This document shows positions 26,027 to 35,017 of a stretch of 64,000 nucleotides of DNA, piece after piece. Made by a program: the position numbers and the translations under genes. Source of the DNA: Paenibacillus dauci (GTDB taxonomy: Bacteria > Bacillota > Bacilli > Paenibacillales > Paenibacillaceae); NCBI RefSeq assembly GCF_000971985.1, contig NZ_KQ040800.1, forward strand, positions 62,217 through 126,216, written 5' to 3'. The notes below the pieces were generated by a model. That model saw only the letters and a list, made by a program, of their open reading frames with translations, was not told the origin of the DNA and did no database searches. Every line of letters starts with the position of its first letter. Positions within the stretch are counted from its first letter, which is position 1.

Positions 26027-26896
26027 TTGAGACAGGCAGTATTATCTCATTTATACGGCAAGCAGCCCGTCGCTGATCTGGCCGCCCGAGTGGCACAGGG
26101 TGGATTCACCGGTGTACAGCTTGCACTGGCCAAGGCGATCTCGGACGTGGATACATCAACTGGCAAGTTAAGCCCAGGACTCGGTCATATGATCGCCGAA
26201 CAGTTCGACCGGCAGGGAGTACGAATCTCTGTGCTCGGCTGTTACATTGACCCGGTGCATCCCGACCCGGCTGTCCGGCGGCAGGAGATCAATCGGTTCA
26301 AGGAGCATCTGCGTTATGCCCGCGATTTTGGCTGCAGTATGGTAGCGACAGAGACAGGCTCTCTCACTACGTATCAGCAGGCTTATCCGGACAGCTATCA
26401 GGAAGTTGGCTGGAATACACTGCGGGATACCGTAACCGAACTGGCGGAAGAAGCGGAGAAGTGGGGCGTACATATGGCGATCGAGCCCGTAGCGGTTCAT
26501 ACGTTGCATACCGCCGAGCTGATGGAACGACTGATCGAAGAAGTTCCTTCGCCTACCGTCGGTATGCTGTTTGATCCCTGTAATATGATGAAGACCGAAT
26601 TTGTAGCCGATCAGCAGGCTTTTCTGCGTGGTGTATTCGAGAAACTGGCGGAGCGGATTATTCTGATCCATGCCAAGGATATTCGATTTACCGAGGATGG
26701 TATCAAGCAGGAATGCCTGGCAGGTACCGGTATTCTGGATTATTCGTACTTTTTTGAATTGCTGCAGCAGTATAAGCCGCATATCGATATTTCGCTGGAG
26801 GGTGTAGCAAAAGAACAGCTACCGGAAGCTTCCCTGTATATGCGCCGCGTCTGGCAGGAGACGCTGGACAAGCGTCAGGCATTGGTTACAGGATAA
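26027..26896 (+). CDS. Sugar phosphate isomerase/epimerase family protein (TIM barrel)
   Basis: A 289-residue AP endonuclease 2-type TIM barrel. The start is TTG at 26027, supported by CGGAGGT about 8 bp upstream. Candidate metal ligands appear in the expected order: MVATETGS, MAIEPVAVH, MLFDPCNM, LIHAKDIRF and the final ISLEGV. The family includes xylose isomerase-like epimerases and hydroxypyruvate isomerases, so the exact reaction cannot be given. Its position after kduD suggests epimerisation of a hexuronate or keto-deoxy sugar. Confidence 0.85.
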   Translation: MRQAVLSHLYGKQPVADLAARVAQGGFTGVQLALAKAISDVDTSTGKLSPGLGHMIAEQFDRQGVRISVLGCYIDPVHPDPAVRRQEINRFKEHLRYARDFGCSMVATETGSLTTYQQAYPDSYQEVGWNTLRDTVTELAEEAEKWGVHMAIEPVAVHTLHTAELMERLIEEVPSPTVGMLFDPCNMMKTEFVADQQAFLRGVFEKLAERIILIHAKDIRFTEDGIKQECLAGTGILDYSYFFELLQQYKPHIDISLEGVAKEQLPEASLYMRRVWQETLDKRQALVTG

Positions 26897-27135
26897 AAGA
26901 GAATAGTTATAGGTATAACGGATAAGCGAATAGTAGATAAAGGAATAGCGATATAGTTGCTGCTAATTGCCAGCATAGTCATATAGCTTTGCCGCTTCCT
27001 GTAAGGAAAGTCTGTCCTATTCAGGAAAAGCCTGCTGCTGTAAACGCTGGATAGACGATTGAATAATCCATATCCGTTTATGGGCGAGTTCCAGGGGTAA
27101 TGATGAACATACTATTCCCCTGGGAGGAGACGACT

Positions 27136-27948
27136 ATGACGCAATCGCCACAGGATCATCGCAAAGTTGCCCTGGTCACCGGAGCAGCGATCGGAATCGG
27201 AAGAGGAATTGCCAAAGTGCTGGCACAGAAAGGATATCGTCTTGCTTTGACCTATCATTCGGATGATGAGGATATGGAGACGGTGGCTCAGGAACTGGCT
27301 CATATTTACGGAGCAGATCCCTTTACCATTCAAAGCGATCTGACCCGGCAGGATGAGGTGGAATCGACGGTTCGTCAGGCGGTAGAGCATTTTGGTCGAC
27401 TGGATCTGCTCGTTAATAATTCCGGTGGAGGCACGATGAAGCCACTGATCGAGCTGGACAGGGAAGCGATGAATCAGATGATCGATCTGGATTATCGCGC
27501 ACCGATTCTGGCTACACGCTATGCGGCACAGGCGATGATTGAGCGCAATATTCAGGGGAATATCATCTATATCACCTCTTCCCGGGGAGAGAGGGCTTAT
27601 CCCGGCGACAGCATCTATGGCGGTATGAAAGCCGCGCTGATCCGTTCCTGCGCTTCGATTGCTCTGGAGCTGGCTCCGCATGGCATACGTGTCAATTGTA
27701 TTGCTCCAGGTGCCACAGTGAACCGGCTGGAGCAGGACCCGCTCAAGGAGCCGCTGGGCAAAAAGATTCCACTCGGACGTATGGGTACGCCTGCGGATAT
27801 CGGAGAGGCTATTGCCTGGATAGCATCGGATGAAGCTTCCTACATTACAGGTATCAATCTGCGTGTAGATGGCGGACTGATTTTGCCGGGAATGCCGGAA
27901 GATGTGTCGGAGGAAGCCGGTTATGGCTGGGGTAAAGTCTACGATTGA
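27136..27948 (+). CDS. SDR family oxidoreductase
   Basis: A 270-residue NAD(P)-dependent short-chain dehydrogenase. The ATG at 27136 is chosen because GGGAGGA lies just before it; an earlier ATG at 27100 has no such site. The cofactor motif is TGAAIGIGRGIA, followed by NNSGGG, catalytic Ser in ITSSRG and Y-G-G-M-K in SIYGGMKAAL. The ending ASYITGINLRVDGGLILPGMPED matches sugar dehydrogenase SDRs. It lies 240 bp after the TIM-barrel gene, in the same direction, and a terminator follows. The gap 26897-27135 shows only short A/T-rich repetitions. The substrate is unknown; a sugar acid is likely from context. Confidence 0.88.
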   Translation: MTQSPQDHRKVALVTGAAIGIGRGIAKVLAQKGYRLALTYHSDDEDMETVAQELAHIYGADPFTIQSDLTRQDEVESTVRQAVEHFGRLDLLVNNSGGGTMKPLIELDREAMNQMIDLDYRAPILATRYAAQAMIERNIQGNIIYITSSRGERAYPGDSIYGGMKAALIRSCASIALELAPHGIRVNCIAPGATVNRLEQDPLKEPLGKKIPLGRMGTPADIGEAIAWIASDEASYITGINLRVDGGLILPGMPEDVSEEAGYGWGKVYD

Positions 27949-28002
27949 TGAAGAGCAGCTACTCACTGTCATTGTATCCGTATAAATGTATAGAAATCAG
28001 AT

Positions 28003-28043
28003 AAAGGGTGAATTCCGCGGGAGACCGGAGAATTCACCCTTTT
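28003..28043 (+). terminator. Rho-independent terminator of the kdu operon
   Basis: AAAGGGTGAATTC pairs with GAATTCACCCTTT around a 14-nt GC-rich loop, followed by four Ts. Confidence 0.88.
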
Positions 28044-28114
28044 GGCGTTTCATCAAAACTTCATTTGACTACAGAGACGAGTGGAATCATAATAAAATAT
28101 ATCTTCAAAACAAA

Positions 28115-28150
28115 TAAATTGTATACAATTTAATTAATGGCATGTATAAT
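28115..28150 (+). promoter_or_regulatory. 18-bp perfect palindrome and -10 box upstream of the thioredoxin-reductase-like gene
   Basis: TAAATTGTATACAATTTA (28115-28132) is a perfect dyad. Its core TTGTATACAA is the core I recall for the GntR gluconate operator of B. subtilis. TATAAT lies at 28145-28150. TACAAT inside the dyad is 16 bp from it, so the dyad could cover the -35. The gene start is 165 bp further on. The remaining bases to 28314 are A/T-rich with nothing else recognised. Confidence 0.45.
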
Positions 28151-28314
28151 AAAGATAACTTCCAGATTATATAATAAACATAGTAATAATATAGCAGGAT
28201 AATACTTTTATTTATGAAGCAAAAGGGTGTCTGTCTTATCACTTCCAGTGTCGTCATTGCAGGCAGCAGGTGATGCAGCAGCACCGAAATTATAATATAT
28301 ATGGAGGAATTCAC

Positions 28315-29256
28315 ATGTACAAATCTATTATTATCGGTACTGGTCCTGCGGGACTGACAGCTGCGATCTACCTGGCTCGTGCCAATATGAGCCCACTCGT
28401 TATCGAAGGACCACAGCCTGGTGGACAGCTGACCACGACTACAGAGATCGAGAACTTCCCCGGTTTTCCGGAAGGTATTATGGGTCCTGAACTGATGGAT
28501 AATATGCGCAAACAGGCTGAACGCTTTGGCGCCGAATTCTTTACCGGCTGGGTGAACAGCGTAGACATGTCCGAACGTCCGTTCAAGCTGCAGGTAGAAG
28601 GCAAAGGCGAGATCATTACTGAGACGCTGATCATTTCTACTGGCGCAACAGCCAAATATCTGGGCATCCCGAACGAGCAGGACAATATCGGACGCGGTGT
28701 CAGCACCTGTGCGACCTGTGACGGTTTCTTCTTCCGGAATAAAGAAATCATCGTTGTCGGCGGCGGAGACTCTGCGCTGGAAGAAGCCAGCTTCCTGACC
28801 CGTTTTGCTTCCAAAGTAACACTGGTTCACCGCCGTGACGAGCTGCGTGCTTCCAAAATTATGCAGGATCGCGCACGTGCCAACGAGAAAATCGAGTGGG
28901 CGCTGAACAATACACCGGTTGAAGTGGTAGCAGGCGATATGGGCGTGACGGGTCTGAAAGTGCTCAATAATACGACAGGCCAGGAAGAAGTCATCCCGGC
29001 TCACGGCGTATTCGTAGCGATCGGCCACCATCCGAACACCGGCTTCCTCGGGGGACAGATCACTACGGACGAGAACGGTTATATCGTGACCACACCGGGC
29101 ACTGCCGAGACCAATATCCCTGGCGTATTCGCTTGTGGCGACGTGCAGGATACCAAGTATCGCCAGGCCATCACTGCTGCAGGCAGCGGATGTATGGCAG
29201 CGATGGATGCGGAGAAATATATCGAAGCACTGGAGCATGCCGCAGTAACCCTGTAA
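28315..29256 (+). CDS. trxB: Thioredoxin-disulfide reductase (TrxB family)
   Basis: A 313-residue NADPH-dependent flavoprotein that reduces thioredoxin. The ATG at 28315 follows TGGAGGAATTC. The FAD site is GTGPAGLTAA (residues 8-17), with the second FAD signature GVFACGDVQD near the end. The redox pair is C132-A-T-C135 followed by DGFFF. The NADPH fold shows VGGGDSALEEA, and VHRRDELRASK carries the NADPH-phosphate arginines. The length and motifs fit TrxB rather than AhpF or ferredoxin-NADP reductase. It is transcribed alone, with its own terminator. Confidence 0.93.
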   Translation: MYKSIIIGTGPAGLTAAIYLARANMSPLVIEGPQPGGQLTTTTEIENFPGFPEGIMGPELMDNMRKQAERFGAEFFTGWVNSVDMSERPFKLQVEGKGEIITETLIISTGATAKYLGIPNEQDNIGRGVSTCATCDGFFFRNKEIIVVGGGDSALEEASFLTRFASKVTLVHRRDELRASKIMQDRARANEKIEWALNNTPVEVVAGDMGVTGLKVLNNTTGQEEVIPAHGVFVAIGHHPNTGFLGGQITTDENGYIVTTPGTAETNIPGVFACGDVQDTKYRQAITAAGSGCMAAMDAEKYIEALEHAAVTL

Positions 29257-29298
29257 TGCGATGAGCTGAACGGATAATTGGTGAATTGAATATAACTC

Positions 29299-29332
29299 AA
29301 AAAGCTGTCTGATTTACTCAGGCAGCTTTTTT
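29299..29332 (+). terminator. Terminator after the trxB gene
   Basis: AAAAGCTGTCTGA pairs with TCAGGCAGCTTTT around a short loop, and a T run follows. Confidence 0.87.
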
Positions 29333-29389
29333 GGCTTTTCAAACTCAAGAGAATAATAAAATTCGTCCGATATAGCTGGTTACGTTTGT

Positions 29390-30508
29390 TTATTCTTTTC
29401 CAGTGACTACATACTGCCACGCCTCTATGCGACCTTTTTCGAATTTGAGAAATAAATCAGCGTGTGGATGATACAGATCTGGTTGGAACGGGCTATCCAG
29501 CGGCTCCGGCTGCAGGGTAGAGAGATCCCATGCCTGCATATCTACCTCGCGTCCCCAGGCAAACAGTTTGCCGGTAGAGGAGACAGCCAGCTGCGCTTGA
29601 GGATGGACAAATAGACCCGGTAAAGTTACAGAAGTCAGAAAGGTCGGTGCGTTGGTAATTACCGCATGACGATCATGCTGCTGAACGTCATAGATTACAA
29701 TAGCAGACTGTACGCCTTCCTGTTGCCAATCTTCCTTTTCCAGCAAGTCTTCATCCAACTGCCCCCAGATGGCCAGCCGCTGCGCATCCAGCCATATCAT
29801 GGGAAGATCCCAGTCGAGCAGCGGGTACCAGATCGATTCAAGTGAATCGCCATCTTCGGATTCCCATACATTGTCCATCCATTTGGAACTATTCCACACT
29901 CTGGCAATACCAGCAGGCCCCCATATCCAGCCCGTCTCAGCGAGATGCTCTCCATCTGGTGAGACATGCAGTTCCCCGTGAAAATAGTCCAGATAGTGTT
30001 CGGTGGCCTTGGCTGACTGGGCTTCTGATTGAGAAACCGGGATATCCCGGTCGCTGAGCGGCTGGAGTTCCGGCAAAAGAGATACAAGTTCCAGCCGATT
30101 CCAATCTGTCCCATACACCAGCAGCAGCTGTTCCTTTTTCATAATAAAAGCCAGAGGGTACACAGACTTGTCGTAGTGATACTCTCCGCGCTCCAGTGAC
30201 AGCAGCGTATTGCCCGAGGCTAGTTCAATCACAACCGCATTTTTACCAAACCGGTTGGATATGGCAGCGACACGTCCACATGGGCTAACGATCAATTGAA
30301 CCGGATAAGCCGGCTGGAATGCCGGTAATTCAACCTGGCTAATCAGCCGGGTCTGTCCGGTAAATAGCTCAATCTGCCACAGCTCTGCCTGCTCATTGAA
30401 TGCCAGCAGCAGCGGCTGTTCTCCGGTAGCAACAGGAATAGCGCACCAGGCAATCATGGTGCCCAGGTCCGGATGCAGCGGAGGCAGAGATACCGATATC
30501 TTTTGCAT
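29390..30508 (-). CDS. Hypothetical protein, possible beta-propeller-like
   Basis: A 372-residue protein. The ATG at 30508 follows AAGGAGAATAG; an earlier in-frame ATG at 30577 has no ribosome binding site. No signal peptide or membrane segment is visible. The sequence alternates short hydrophobic beta-like strands with WD-like turns, for example LIVSPCGRVAAISNRFGKNAVVIEL and LHVSPDGEHLAETGWIWG. This pattern resembles a propeller of about six or seven blades but lacks clear WD40 signatures. It is Trp-rich in the middle (WIWGPAGIARVWNSSKWMDNVW). No family was recognised and neighbours give no hint. Confidence 0.75.
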   Translation of the reverse strand: MQKISVSLPPLHPDLGTMIAWCAIPVATGEQPLLLAFNEQAELWQIELFTGQTRLISQVELPAFQPAYPVQLIVSPCGRVAAISNRFGKNAVVIELASGNTLLSLERGEYHYDKSVYPLAFIMKKEQLLLVYGTDWNRLELVSLLPELQPLSDRDIPVSQSEAQSAKATEHYLDYFHGELHVSPDGEHLAETGWIWGPAGIARVWNSSKWMDNVWESEDGDSLESIWYPLLDWDLPMIWLDAQRLAIWGQLDEDLLEKEDWQQEGVQSAIVIYDVQQHDRHAVITNAPTFLTSVTLPGLFVHPQAQLAVSSTGKLFAWGREVDMQAWDLSTLQPEPLDSPFQPDLYHPHADLFLKFEKGRIEAWQYVVTGKE

Positions 30509-30543
30509 ATCTATTCTCCTTACATTATGTATATGAAAAATGA

Positions 30544-30585
30544 TATAAAATAAAGCCAGTGGCCCATAGGGAGTCACTGGCTTTA
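30544..30585 (-). terminator. Terminator of the 65-residue membrane protein gene
   Basis: Read on the minus strand, AAAGCCAGTG pairs with CACTGGCTTT and the tail is TATTTTAT. It lies between two minus-strand genes, just before the ribosome binding site of the hypothetical protein. Confidence 0.7.
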
Positions 30586-30643
30586 TCTGGATTATACGTT
30601 ATTGTCTACATTATGCCAATGACTGGCATTTACGTCTTCTTTA

Positions 30644-30841
30644 CTAAAACCAGACACTTGATATGGCCTGGAAAATCAGAAATATTCCCAACCCGGCCAT
30701 TAACAACGACATGCCTTTTTTTCGCTTGGCCTGTGAGAAGTTAAACACACCCAGACTGAGCAGAGGGAAAATGATGAGCGCGAATAGGAACATCATAAAA
30801 TAAAAAGGCAGCGAAATGTCGGCAGTTCCCCAGAAATTCAT
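30644..30841 (-). CDS. Small two-helix membrane protein
   Basis: A 65-residue protein with two hydrophobic segments (about residues 12-35 and 45-62) separated by a basic loop SQAKRKKGMS, giving both ends outside by the positive-inside rule. CGGAGAGAG supplies a ribosome binding site before the ATG at 30841, and a terminator follows, which together support a real gene. No family was recognised. Confidence 0.65.
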   Translation of the reverse strand: MNFWGTADISLPFYFMMFLFALIIFPLLSLGVFNFSQAKRKKGMSLLMAGLGIFLIFQAISSVWF

Positions 30842-31187
30842 GGTCGCTCTCTCTCCGTTTCACAAATGGTTGATCTCTATCTATCTATAAGTTTGTATAG
30901 TGGCTACAATAGCCTTTTTTGAATATCCTACAATTACCAATAACGAAATTATAGATCAAAATGCCGAATCTGGTTCATCCTAAATAAGGCAATTTTACGT
31001 CAAATTTTAAGCAATTGAGTGAGCATATATTGTTCGCCACTCTGTCTGTGTCGATGTCGTGACCGATATGATCTATAGCAACGTTCCGTGATCATTTTCA
31101 GCATCATCCATAGACAAAACAAGAAGCACCGACGTATCTATTCAATAAATCTATAACCGGCTGCATCATAATCACATAGCCAGACTA

Positions 31188-31221
31188 TTGTATTTGCCTA
31201 TATTCCGAGTATAATACTCGG
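31188..31221 (+). promoter_or_regulatory. Sigma-A promoter with a 17-bp palindrome over the -10 box
   Basis: TTGTAT (31188-31193) and TATAAT (31211-31216) are separated by 17 bp. The -10 is embedded in CCGAGTATAATACTCGG (31205-31221), a dyad with 8-bp perfect arms around one base. Such an operator would allow a dimeric repressor to block the promoter. The gene begins 30 bp after the -10. The rest of the 404-bp gap 30842-31245 is A/T-rich with nothing else seen. Confidence 0.7.
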
Positions 31222-31245
31222 TATAAAAAGAAAGCAAAGGTGTGA

Positions 31246-31602
31246 ATGACTGTGAATCGTATTCAGGAAATAATATCAGAACGTAATGATGACTATCTGG
31301 ATCTGCTGAATTATGCGATCCAGCTCGGCGACCTGGAATGGCAGGAAGAGATTCTCGAGAGCCTCTCTCGCTGGAATACATCGAGCGACTGGGCGATTAC
31401 AGAGAATCTGTGGAGAGAATTTGACCGTATCAATTATAAATTAATACAAGTGTACCAAGATATCCGCCAGAGCACGGATGAGCCGACCAAGAAGCAGCTG
31501 CTTCAGCAGTGGTGGGAGCTTAAGCTTCAGCGTATCCACGTATCCCGCCAGATCCAGTCCGAGACGACAGAGCAGGACAGCCCTGAGCAATCCTGTCCCT
31601 AG
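31246..31602 (+). CDS. Hypothetical helical protein
   Basis: A 118-residue acidic soluble protein without signal or membrane segment, predicted mostly helical and Trp/Leu/Gln-rich (LQQWWELKLQRIHVSRQIQ). AAAGGTG precedes the ATG; a GTG two codons in is also possible. A strong promoter with an overlapping palindrome lies directly upstream, which argues for a regulated, expressed gene. No family was recognised. A heptad-like spacing in the last 40 residues could form a coiled coil. Confidence 0.72.
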   Translation: MTVNRIQEIISERNDDYLDLLNYAIQLGDLEWQEEILESLSRWNTSSDWAITENLWREFDRINYKLIQVYQDIRQSTDEPTKKQLLQQWWELKLQRIHVSRQIQSETTEQDSPEQSCP

Positions 31603-31734
31603 ACTTTGATGGAATCGGCTTCGTGGAACCAGGCATGATCCATCTGCCTGACAGTGCTTGCTAGCCGCTGATTGCCTATAATCGGCATACCTATAGGCAG
31701 ACACCGTTCACATCGCAAATGATGCAATAACAAA

Positions 31735-31771
31735 TAAAAAGAGAGCCGTATCTGCCCCAGCAGACGGCTCC
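31735..31771 (-). terminator. Terminator of the methionine-rich protein gene
   Basis: Read on the minus strand, GAGCCGTCTG pairs with CAGATACGGCTC around a GGGG-containing loop with one mismatch, then CTCTTTTTATTT. It is the second of two hairpins downstream of the gene. Confidence 0.8.
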
Positions 31772-31792
31772 CTATATATCTTCTTTTACACG

Positions 31793-31841
31793 ACAAGCCA
31801 GCTTGTATTCACATCCTACTGTGAATTACATGCTGGCTTGT
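31793..31841 (-). other. Long hairpin covering the 3' end of the methionine-rich gene
   Basis: On the minus strand ACAAGCCAGC-TGTAATTCACA pairs almost perfectly with TGTGAATACAAGCTGGCTTGT around six bases. The stem starts within the last codons (QASM) and stop. No T run follows directly. It may protect the mRNA end or slow terminating ribosomes (inference). Confidence 0.65.
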
Positions 31842-32050
31842 TTCATATCACGCATCATCGTCATCATCGTAGTCATCATTTCATCGCATTCTTGCAGCTT
31901 GCTCATCATCATGTCGGTATTCATGCCCATATCCTTCATGTTCATATCCATCTTGCTGCACATTTCCATCATCATCTTCATGTTGTTCATCTTGCTCATC
32001 ATGTCTTCCATACCCATACCCATCATCATTTGCATACACATCTTTTCCAT
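31826..32050 (-). CDS. Extremely methionine-rich small protein
   Basis: A 74-residue protein with 32 Met (43%) and three Cys (5, 31, 55). Mets cluster in MxMxM and MMM patterns (QMMMGMGMEDMM, KMMMEMC, MNTDMMM). There is no signal peptide, so it is cytoplasmic. The gene is supported by GAGGAGCTGAAGG before the ATG and by two hairpins after it. Met/Cys clusters bind Cu(I) or Ag(I) in known copper proteins and act as oxidant sinks in others. No copper operon is adjacent, so the role is open. The opposite strand reads as a His-rich frame, an artefact of CAT codons. Confidence 0.72.
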   Translation of the reverse strand: MEKMCMQMMMGMGMEDMMSKMNNMKMMMEMCSKMDMNMKDMGMNTDMMMSKLQECDEMMTTMMTMMRDMKQASM

Positions 32051-32251
32051 AGCCTTCAGCTCCTCATGAGTGTATTGATGTTGCGGTACTGCTGATAATC
32101 TAAGGTTCTAACGCTGTTAGAATACTACAGATTTGGAAGAAAGACAATCAGCAATCCGTCAGCATGGCTCTACGATAGAGGAGAAATTTATTGTTCTGTG
32201 TAATCCAAATATAAGAAAGAGCAGAGCAGACACAACCGGGAACCGGCGGTA

Positions 32252-33415
32252 CTACACCGATACTCGCACCCGGCCCAGAAATTGTGAAATCGCGGCATAT
32301 GCCGCACCGATCACGGCAGACTGATCGCCCAGCTCGGAATACTGGATCACGAGCTTTTGCCGATGATAGGGCAGGGTACGCTGAGAGACAACCGTCTGGA
32401 CGTGTGGTGCAATCCACGGCTCTGCCTGACGCATATGACCGCCGATAATGATCACTTCCGGGTTAAAGCTGTTGACCAGATTGGTAATCCCGATCCCCAG
32501 ATATTCCCCGATCCGCCGGAACAGTTCGATGGCTTCCGGTTCATCCCATTCTGCCTGCTGTACCCAGTAAGCGGTCGTACTGTCGAGCAGCGGATCACGA
32601 AGCGCATGATCATAAGCCAGCTCCGAAGCATATAGTTCCCAGCAGCCGCGGCTGCCGCAGGAGCAGGGCAGACCGTATGCCTCGACCGACATATGACCGG
32701 TCTCCCCGGCATAACCACGAGCTCCCTTGTAAGGTTCACCGTCAATAATAATACCGGAGCCGATTCCCATGCCTACACTGACATAGACCAGATTGCGTAC
32801 ATGTCGTCCTGCACCGAACTGCAGCTCGCCAATCGCGCCGGCATTGGCTTCATTATCAATCGTGACTGGCAGTCCGAACAACTGCTCCAGCTCCTCGCGT
32901 AGCGGCACACCTTCCCAACCCAGATTGGGTGCGAACAGTACATTGCCGAGTGCATCGACCATACCAGGCACACCAACGCCCATTCCGATTAGTCCATGTA
33001 CAGAGGCCGGTACCTCGGTCAGCAGCCGGGTCATCATCTGCTGCATCAGCTCGAGGGTTGTCGATACCTGATGATCCTGCAGTGGCATCATCTGCCGGGC
33101 GATAATCTCTCCTTCCAGATCGGTCAGTACAATCGTCAGCTCATTGACCGTTAGTTCCACACCGGCAGCATAACCAGCTGTCCGGTTGAATTCCAGCATG
33201 AGCGGCTTACGACCGCCACTGGACTGACCTTCACCGGATTCTAGCACCAGTTGATCATCGATCAATTCCTGCACCAGATTGGAGACAGTTGCTTTGTTCA
33301 ACCCGGTTAATCGGGAGACGCTCGTGCGGGAGAGTGGTGCATGCTGGCGGATACTGTCCAGTACGAGCGACTTGTTGATACGTTTGACGAGTGCCTGGTC
33401 TCCTGTAATTTTCAT
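32252..33415 (-). CDS. xylR: XylR-type ROK family repressor
   Basis: A 387-residue repressor of xylose genes. The ATG at 33415 is chosen because AAAGGGG lies 8 bp upstream and MKITGDQALVKRINKSLVL is the typical XylR start. The winged HTH is at residues 20-60 (PLSRTSVSRLTGLNKATVSNLVQEL). The ROK domain follows with GVGVPGMVD, and the zinc site CSCGSRGC lies in GHMSVEAYGLPCSCGSRGCWE. It is divergent from xylA, and an inverted repeat operator sits between them. Xylose binding to the ROK domain releases DNA in known XylR proteins. Confidence 0.95.
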   Translation of the reverse strand: MKITGDQALVKRINKSLVLDSIRQHAPLSRTSVSRLTGLNKATVSNLVQELIDDQLVLESGEGQSSGGRKPLMLEFNRTAGYAAGVELTVNELTIVLTDLEGEIIARQMMPLQDHQVSTTLELMQQMMTRLLTEVPASVHGLIGMGVGVPGMVDALGNVLFAPNLGWEGVPLREELEQLFGLPVTIDNEANAGAIGELQFGAGRHVRNLVYVSVGMGIGSGIIIDGEPYKGARGYAGETGHMSVEAYGLPCSCGSRGCWELYASELAYDHALRDPLLDSTTAYWVQQAEWDEPEAIELFRRIGEYLGIGITNLVNSFNPEVIIIGGHMRQAEPWIAPHVQTVVSQRTLPYHRQKLVIQYSELGDQSAVIGAAYAAISQFLGRVRVSV

Positions 33416-33446
33416 AAATGATACCCCTTTATCCGATTTTTTTAAG

Positions 33447-33509
33447 ACTTTGTTTAATGAATAGACAAAGTATTCTGTATATGTTAGGATAGCGATGTAA
33501 ACGATTTCT
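33447..33509 (+). promoter_or_regulatory. XylR operator-like dyad and cre site between xylR and xylA
   Basis: ACTTTGT (33447-33453) and ACAAAGT (33465-33471) form a dyad with an 11-bp spacer, similar to known XylR operators, which pair TTTGTTT with AAACAAA-type arms. TGTAAACGATTTCT (33496-33509) matches the cre consensus at 13 of 14 positions. Both lie in the 197-bp divergent gap, as in other Bacillota xyl operons. Confidence 0.65.
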
Positions 33510-33612
33510 TTCAAGCGGTTATTTTGCGCAGCGGACAGCTGGACCCAAGATGGACGACCTGTTCTGCCGCGAAATCTCACGCCCATGAACACATAAGAGG
33601 AGGATTTATGTA

Positions 33613-34929
33613 ATGGCTTACTTTGCAAATGTTGAGAAAGTAGCTTACGAAGGTGTCCAATCCAAAAATCCCTATGCTTTTAAATTTTATAATCCGTCCC
33701 AGATCGTAGCGGGCAAGACGATGGAAGAGCACCTGCGCTTTGGTATGGCGTACTGGCATACACTCGTTGCCGGTGGTTCCGATCCGTTCGGTGTTGAAAC
33801 CGCTTCCCGTCCATGGGGCTCCTATACAGGTATGGACCTGGCCAAAGCTCGCGTTGAAGGACTGTTCGAGCTGATGGACAAACTGAGCATGCCTTACTTC
33901 TGTTTCCACGATGTGGATATCGCTCCCGAAGGAGATAGTCTTCGCGAATTTTACAACAATATCGATACCATTGTCGATATGATTGAACAACATATGAAGC
34001 AAACCGGCAAAAAATTGCTGTGGAATACAGCCAACATGTTCAGCAATCCGCGCTTTATGCACGGTGCAGCTTCTACATGCAATGCCGATGTATACGCTCA
34101 TGCAGCTGCACAGATCAAAAAAGGTCTGGAAGTCGGCAAGCGTCTGGGTGCGGAAAACTATGTATTCTGGGGCGGCCGTGAAGGGTACGAGACACTGCTG
34201 AATACAGACTATGCGCTGGAGCAGGACAATATGGGCCGCATGTTCCATATGGCAGTGGATTACGCCAAGGAAATCGGCTTTGATGCCCAGTTCCTGATCG
34301 AGCCGAAGCCGAAGGAGCCGACCAAGCATCAATACGACTTTGATGCGGCAACAGCCATTTCCTTCCTCAAAAAATATGATCTGACCGATCATTTCAAACT
34401 GAACCTGGAAGCCAACCATGCGACACTGGCAGGTCATACGTTCCAGCATGAGCTGCGTGTAGCCCGTACAGAAGGCATGCTCGGCTCGCTGGATGCCAAC
34501 CAGGGCGATATGCTGATCGGCTGGGATACGGATGAATTCCCGGTAGATCTGTACGCAGCAACCACAACCATGTATGAAGTGCTGCAAAATGGTGGTCTGG
34601 GCCGCGGCGGTATTAACTTTGACGCCAAAGTACGCCGTCCTTCCTTTACACCAGAAGATCTGGTAATTGCTCATGTAGCCGGTATGGATACATTTGCCAA
34701 AGGTCTGACCACAGCTGCCCGTCTGCTGGAAGATCGCGTGTTCGAAGACTTTATCGATCAGCGCTACAGCAGCTTCCGCGAAGGCGTTGGTGCCGACGTA
34801 GTAAATGGCAAAGCAACACTGTCTTCACTGGCAGAGTACGCGCTGAACAACGAGCAGCCGCGCCAGAATGAATCCGGCCGTGAAGAATTGCTCAAAGCCA
34901 CACTGAACCAGTATCTGGTAACTGAATAA
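33613..34929 (+). CDS. xylA: Xylose isomerase
   Basis: A 438-residue class II xylose isomerase that converts D-xylose to D-xylulose. The start [27 protein letters not shown] is typical. [15 protein letters not shown] carries the catalytic His and Asp. [14 protein letters not shown] and the metal ligands in [37 protein letters not shown] and GSLDANQGD are intact. GAGGAGG precedes the ATG. It is followed by xylB after a 224-bp spacer that contains a hairpin. The length equals that of the family. Confidence 0.98.
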   Translation: MAYFANVEKVAYEGVQSKNPYAFKFYNPSQIVAGKTMEEHLRFGMAYWHTLVAGGSDPFGVETASRPWGSYTGMDLAKARVEGLFELMDKLSMPYFCFHDVDIAPEGDSLREFYNNIDTIVDMIEQHMKQTGKKLLWNTANMFSNPRFMHGAASTCNADVYAHAAAQIKKGLEVGKRLGAENYVFWGGREGYETLLNTDYALEQDNMGRMFHMAVDYAKEIGFDAQFLIEPKPKEPTKHQYDFDAATAISFLKKYDLTDHFKLNLEANHATLAGHTFQHELRVARTEGMLGSLDANQGDMLIGWDTDEFPVDLYAATTTMYEVLQNGGLGRGGINFDAKVRRPSFTPEDLVIAHVAGMDTFAKGLTTAARLLEDRVFEDFIDQRYSSFREGVGADVVNGKATLSSLAEYALNNEQPRQNESGREELLKATLNQYLVTE

Positions 34930-35017
34930 TTCTATCTTTACAGCAGACAGTCATGCATCTTATCAGATCCTGCAGGTGTGATCCAGATAGCTGTTGTCTG
35001 CATTATAAAGAGTCCAT

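Noticed and set aside
31838-32095. A plus-strand frame encoding a strikingly His-rich peptide
   Set aside because: It is the complement of ATG codons in the Met-rich gene. The minus frame has the ribosome binding site and terminators.
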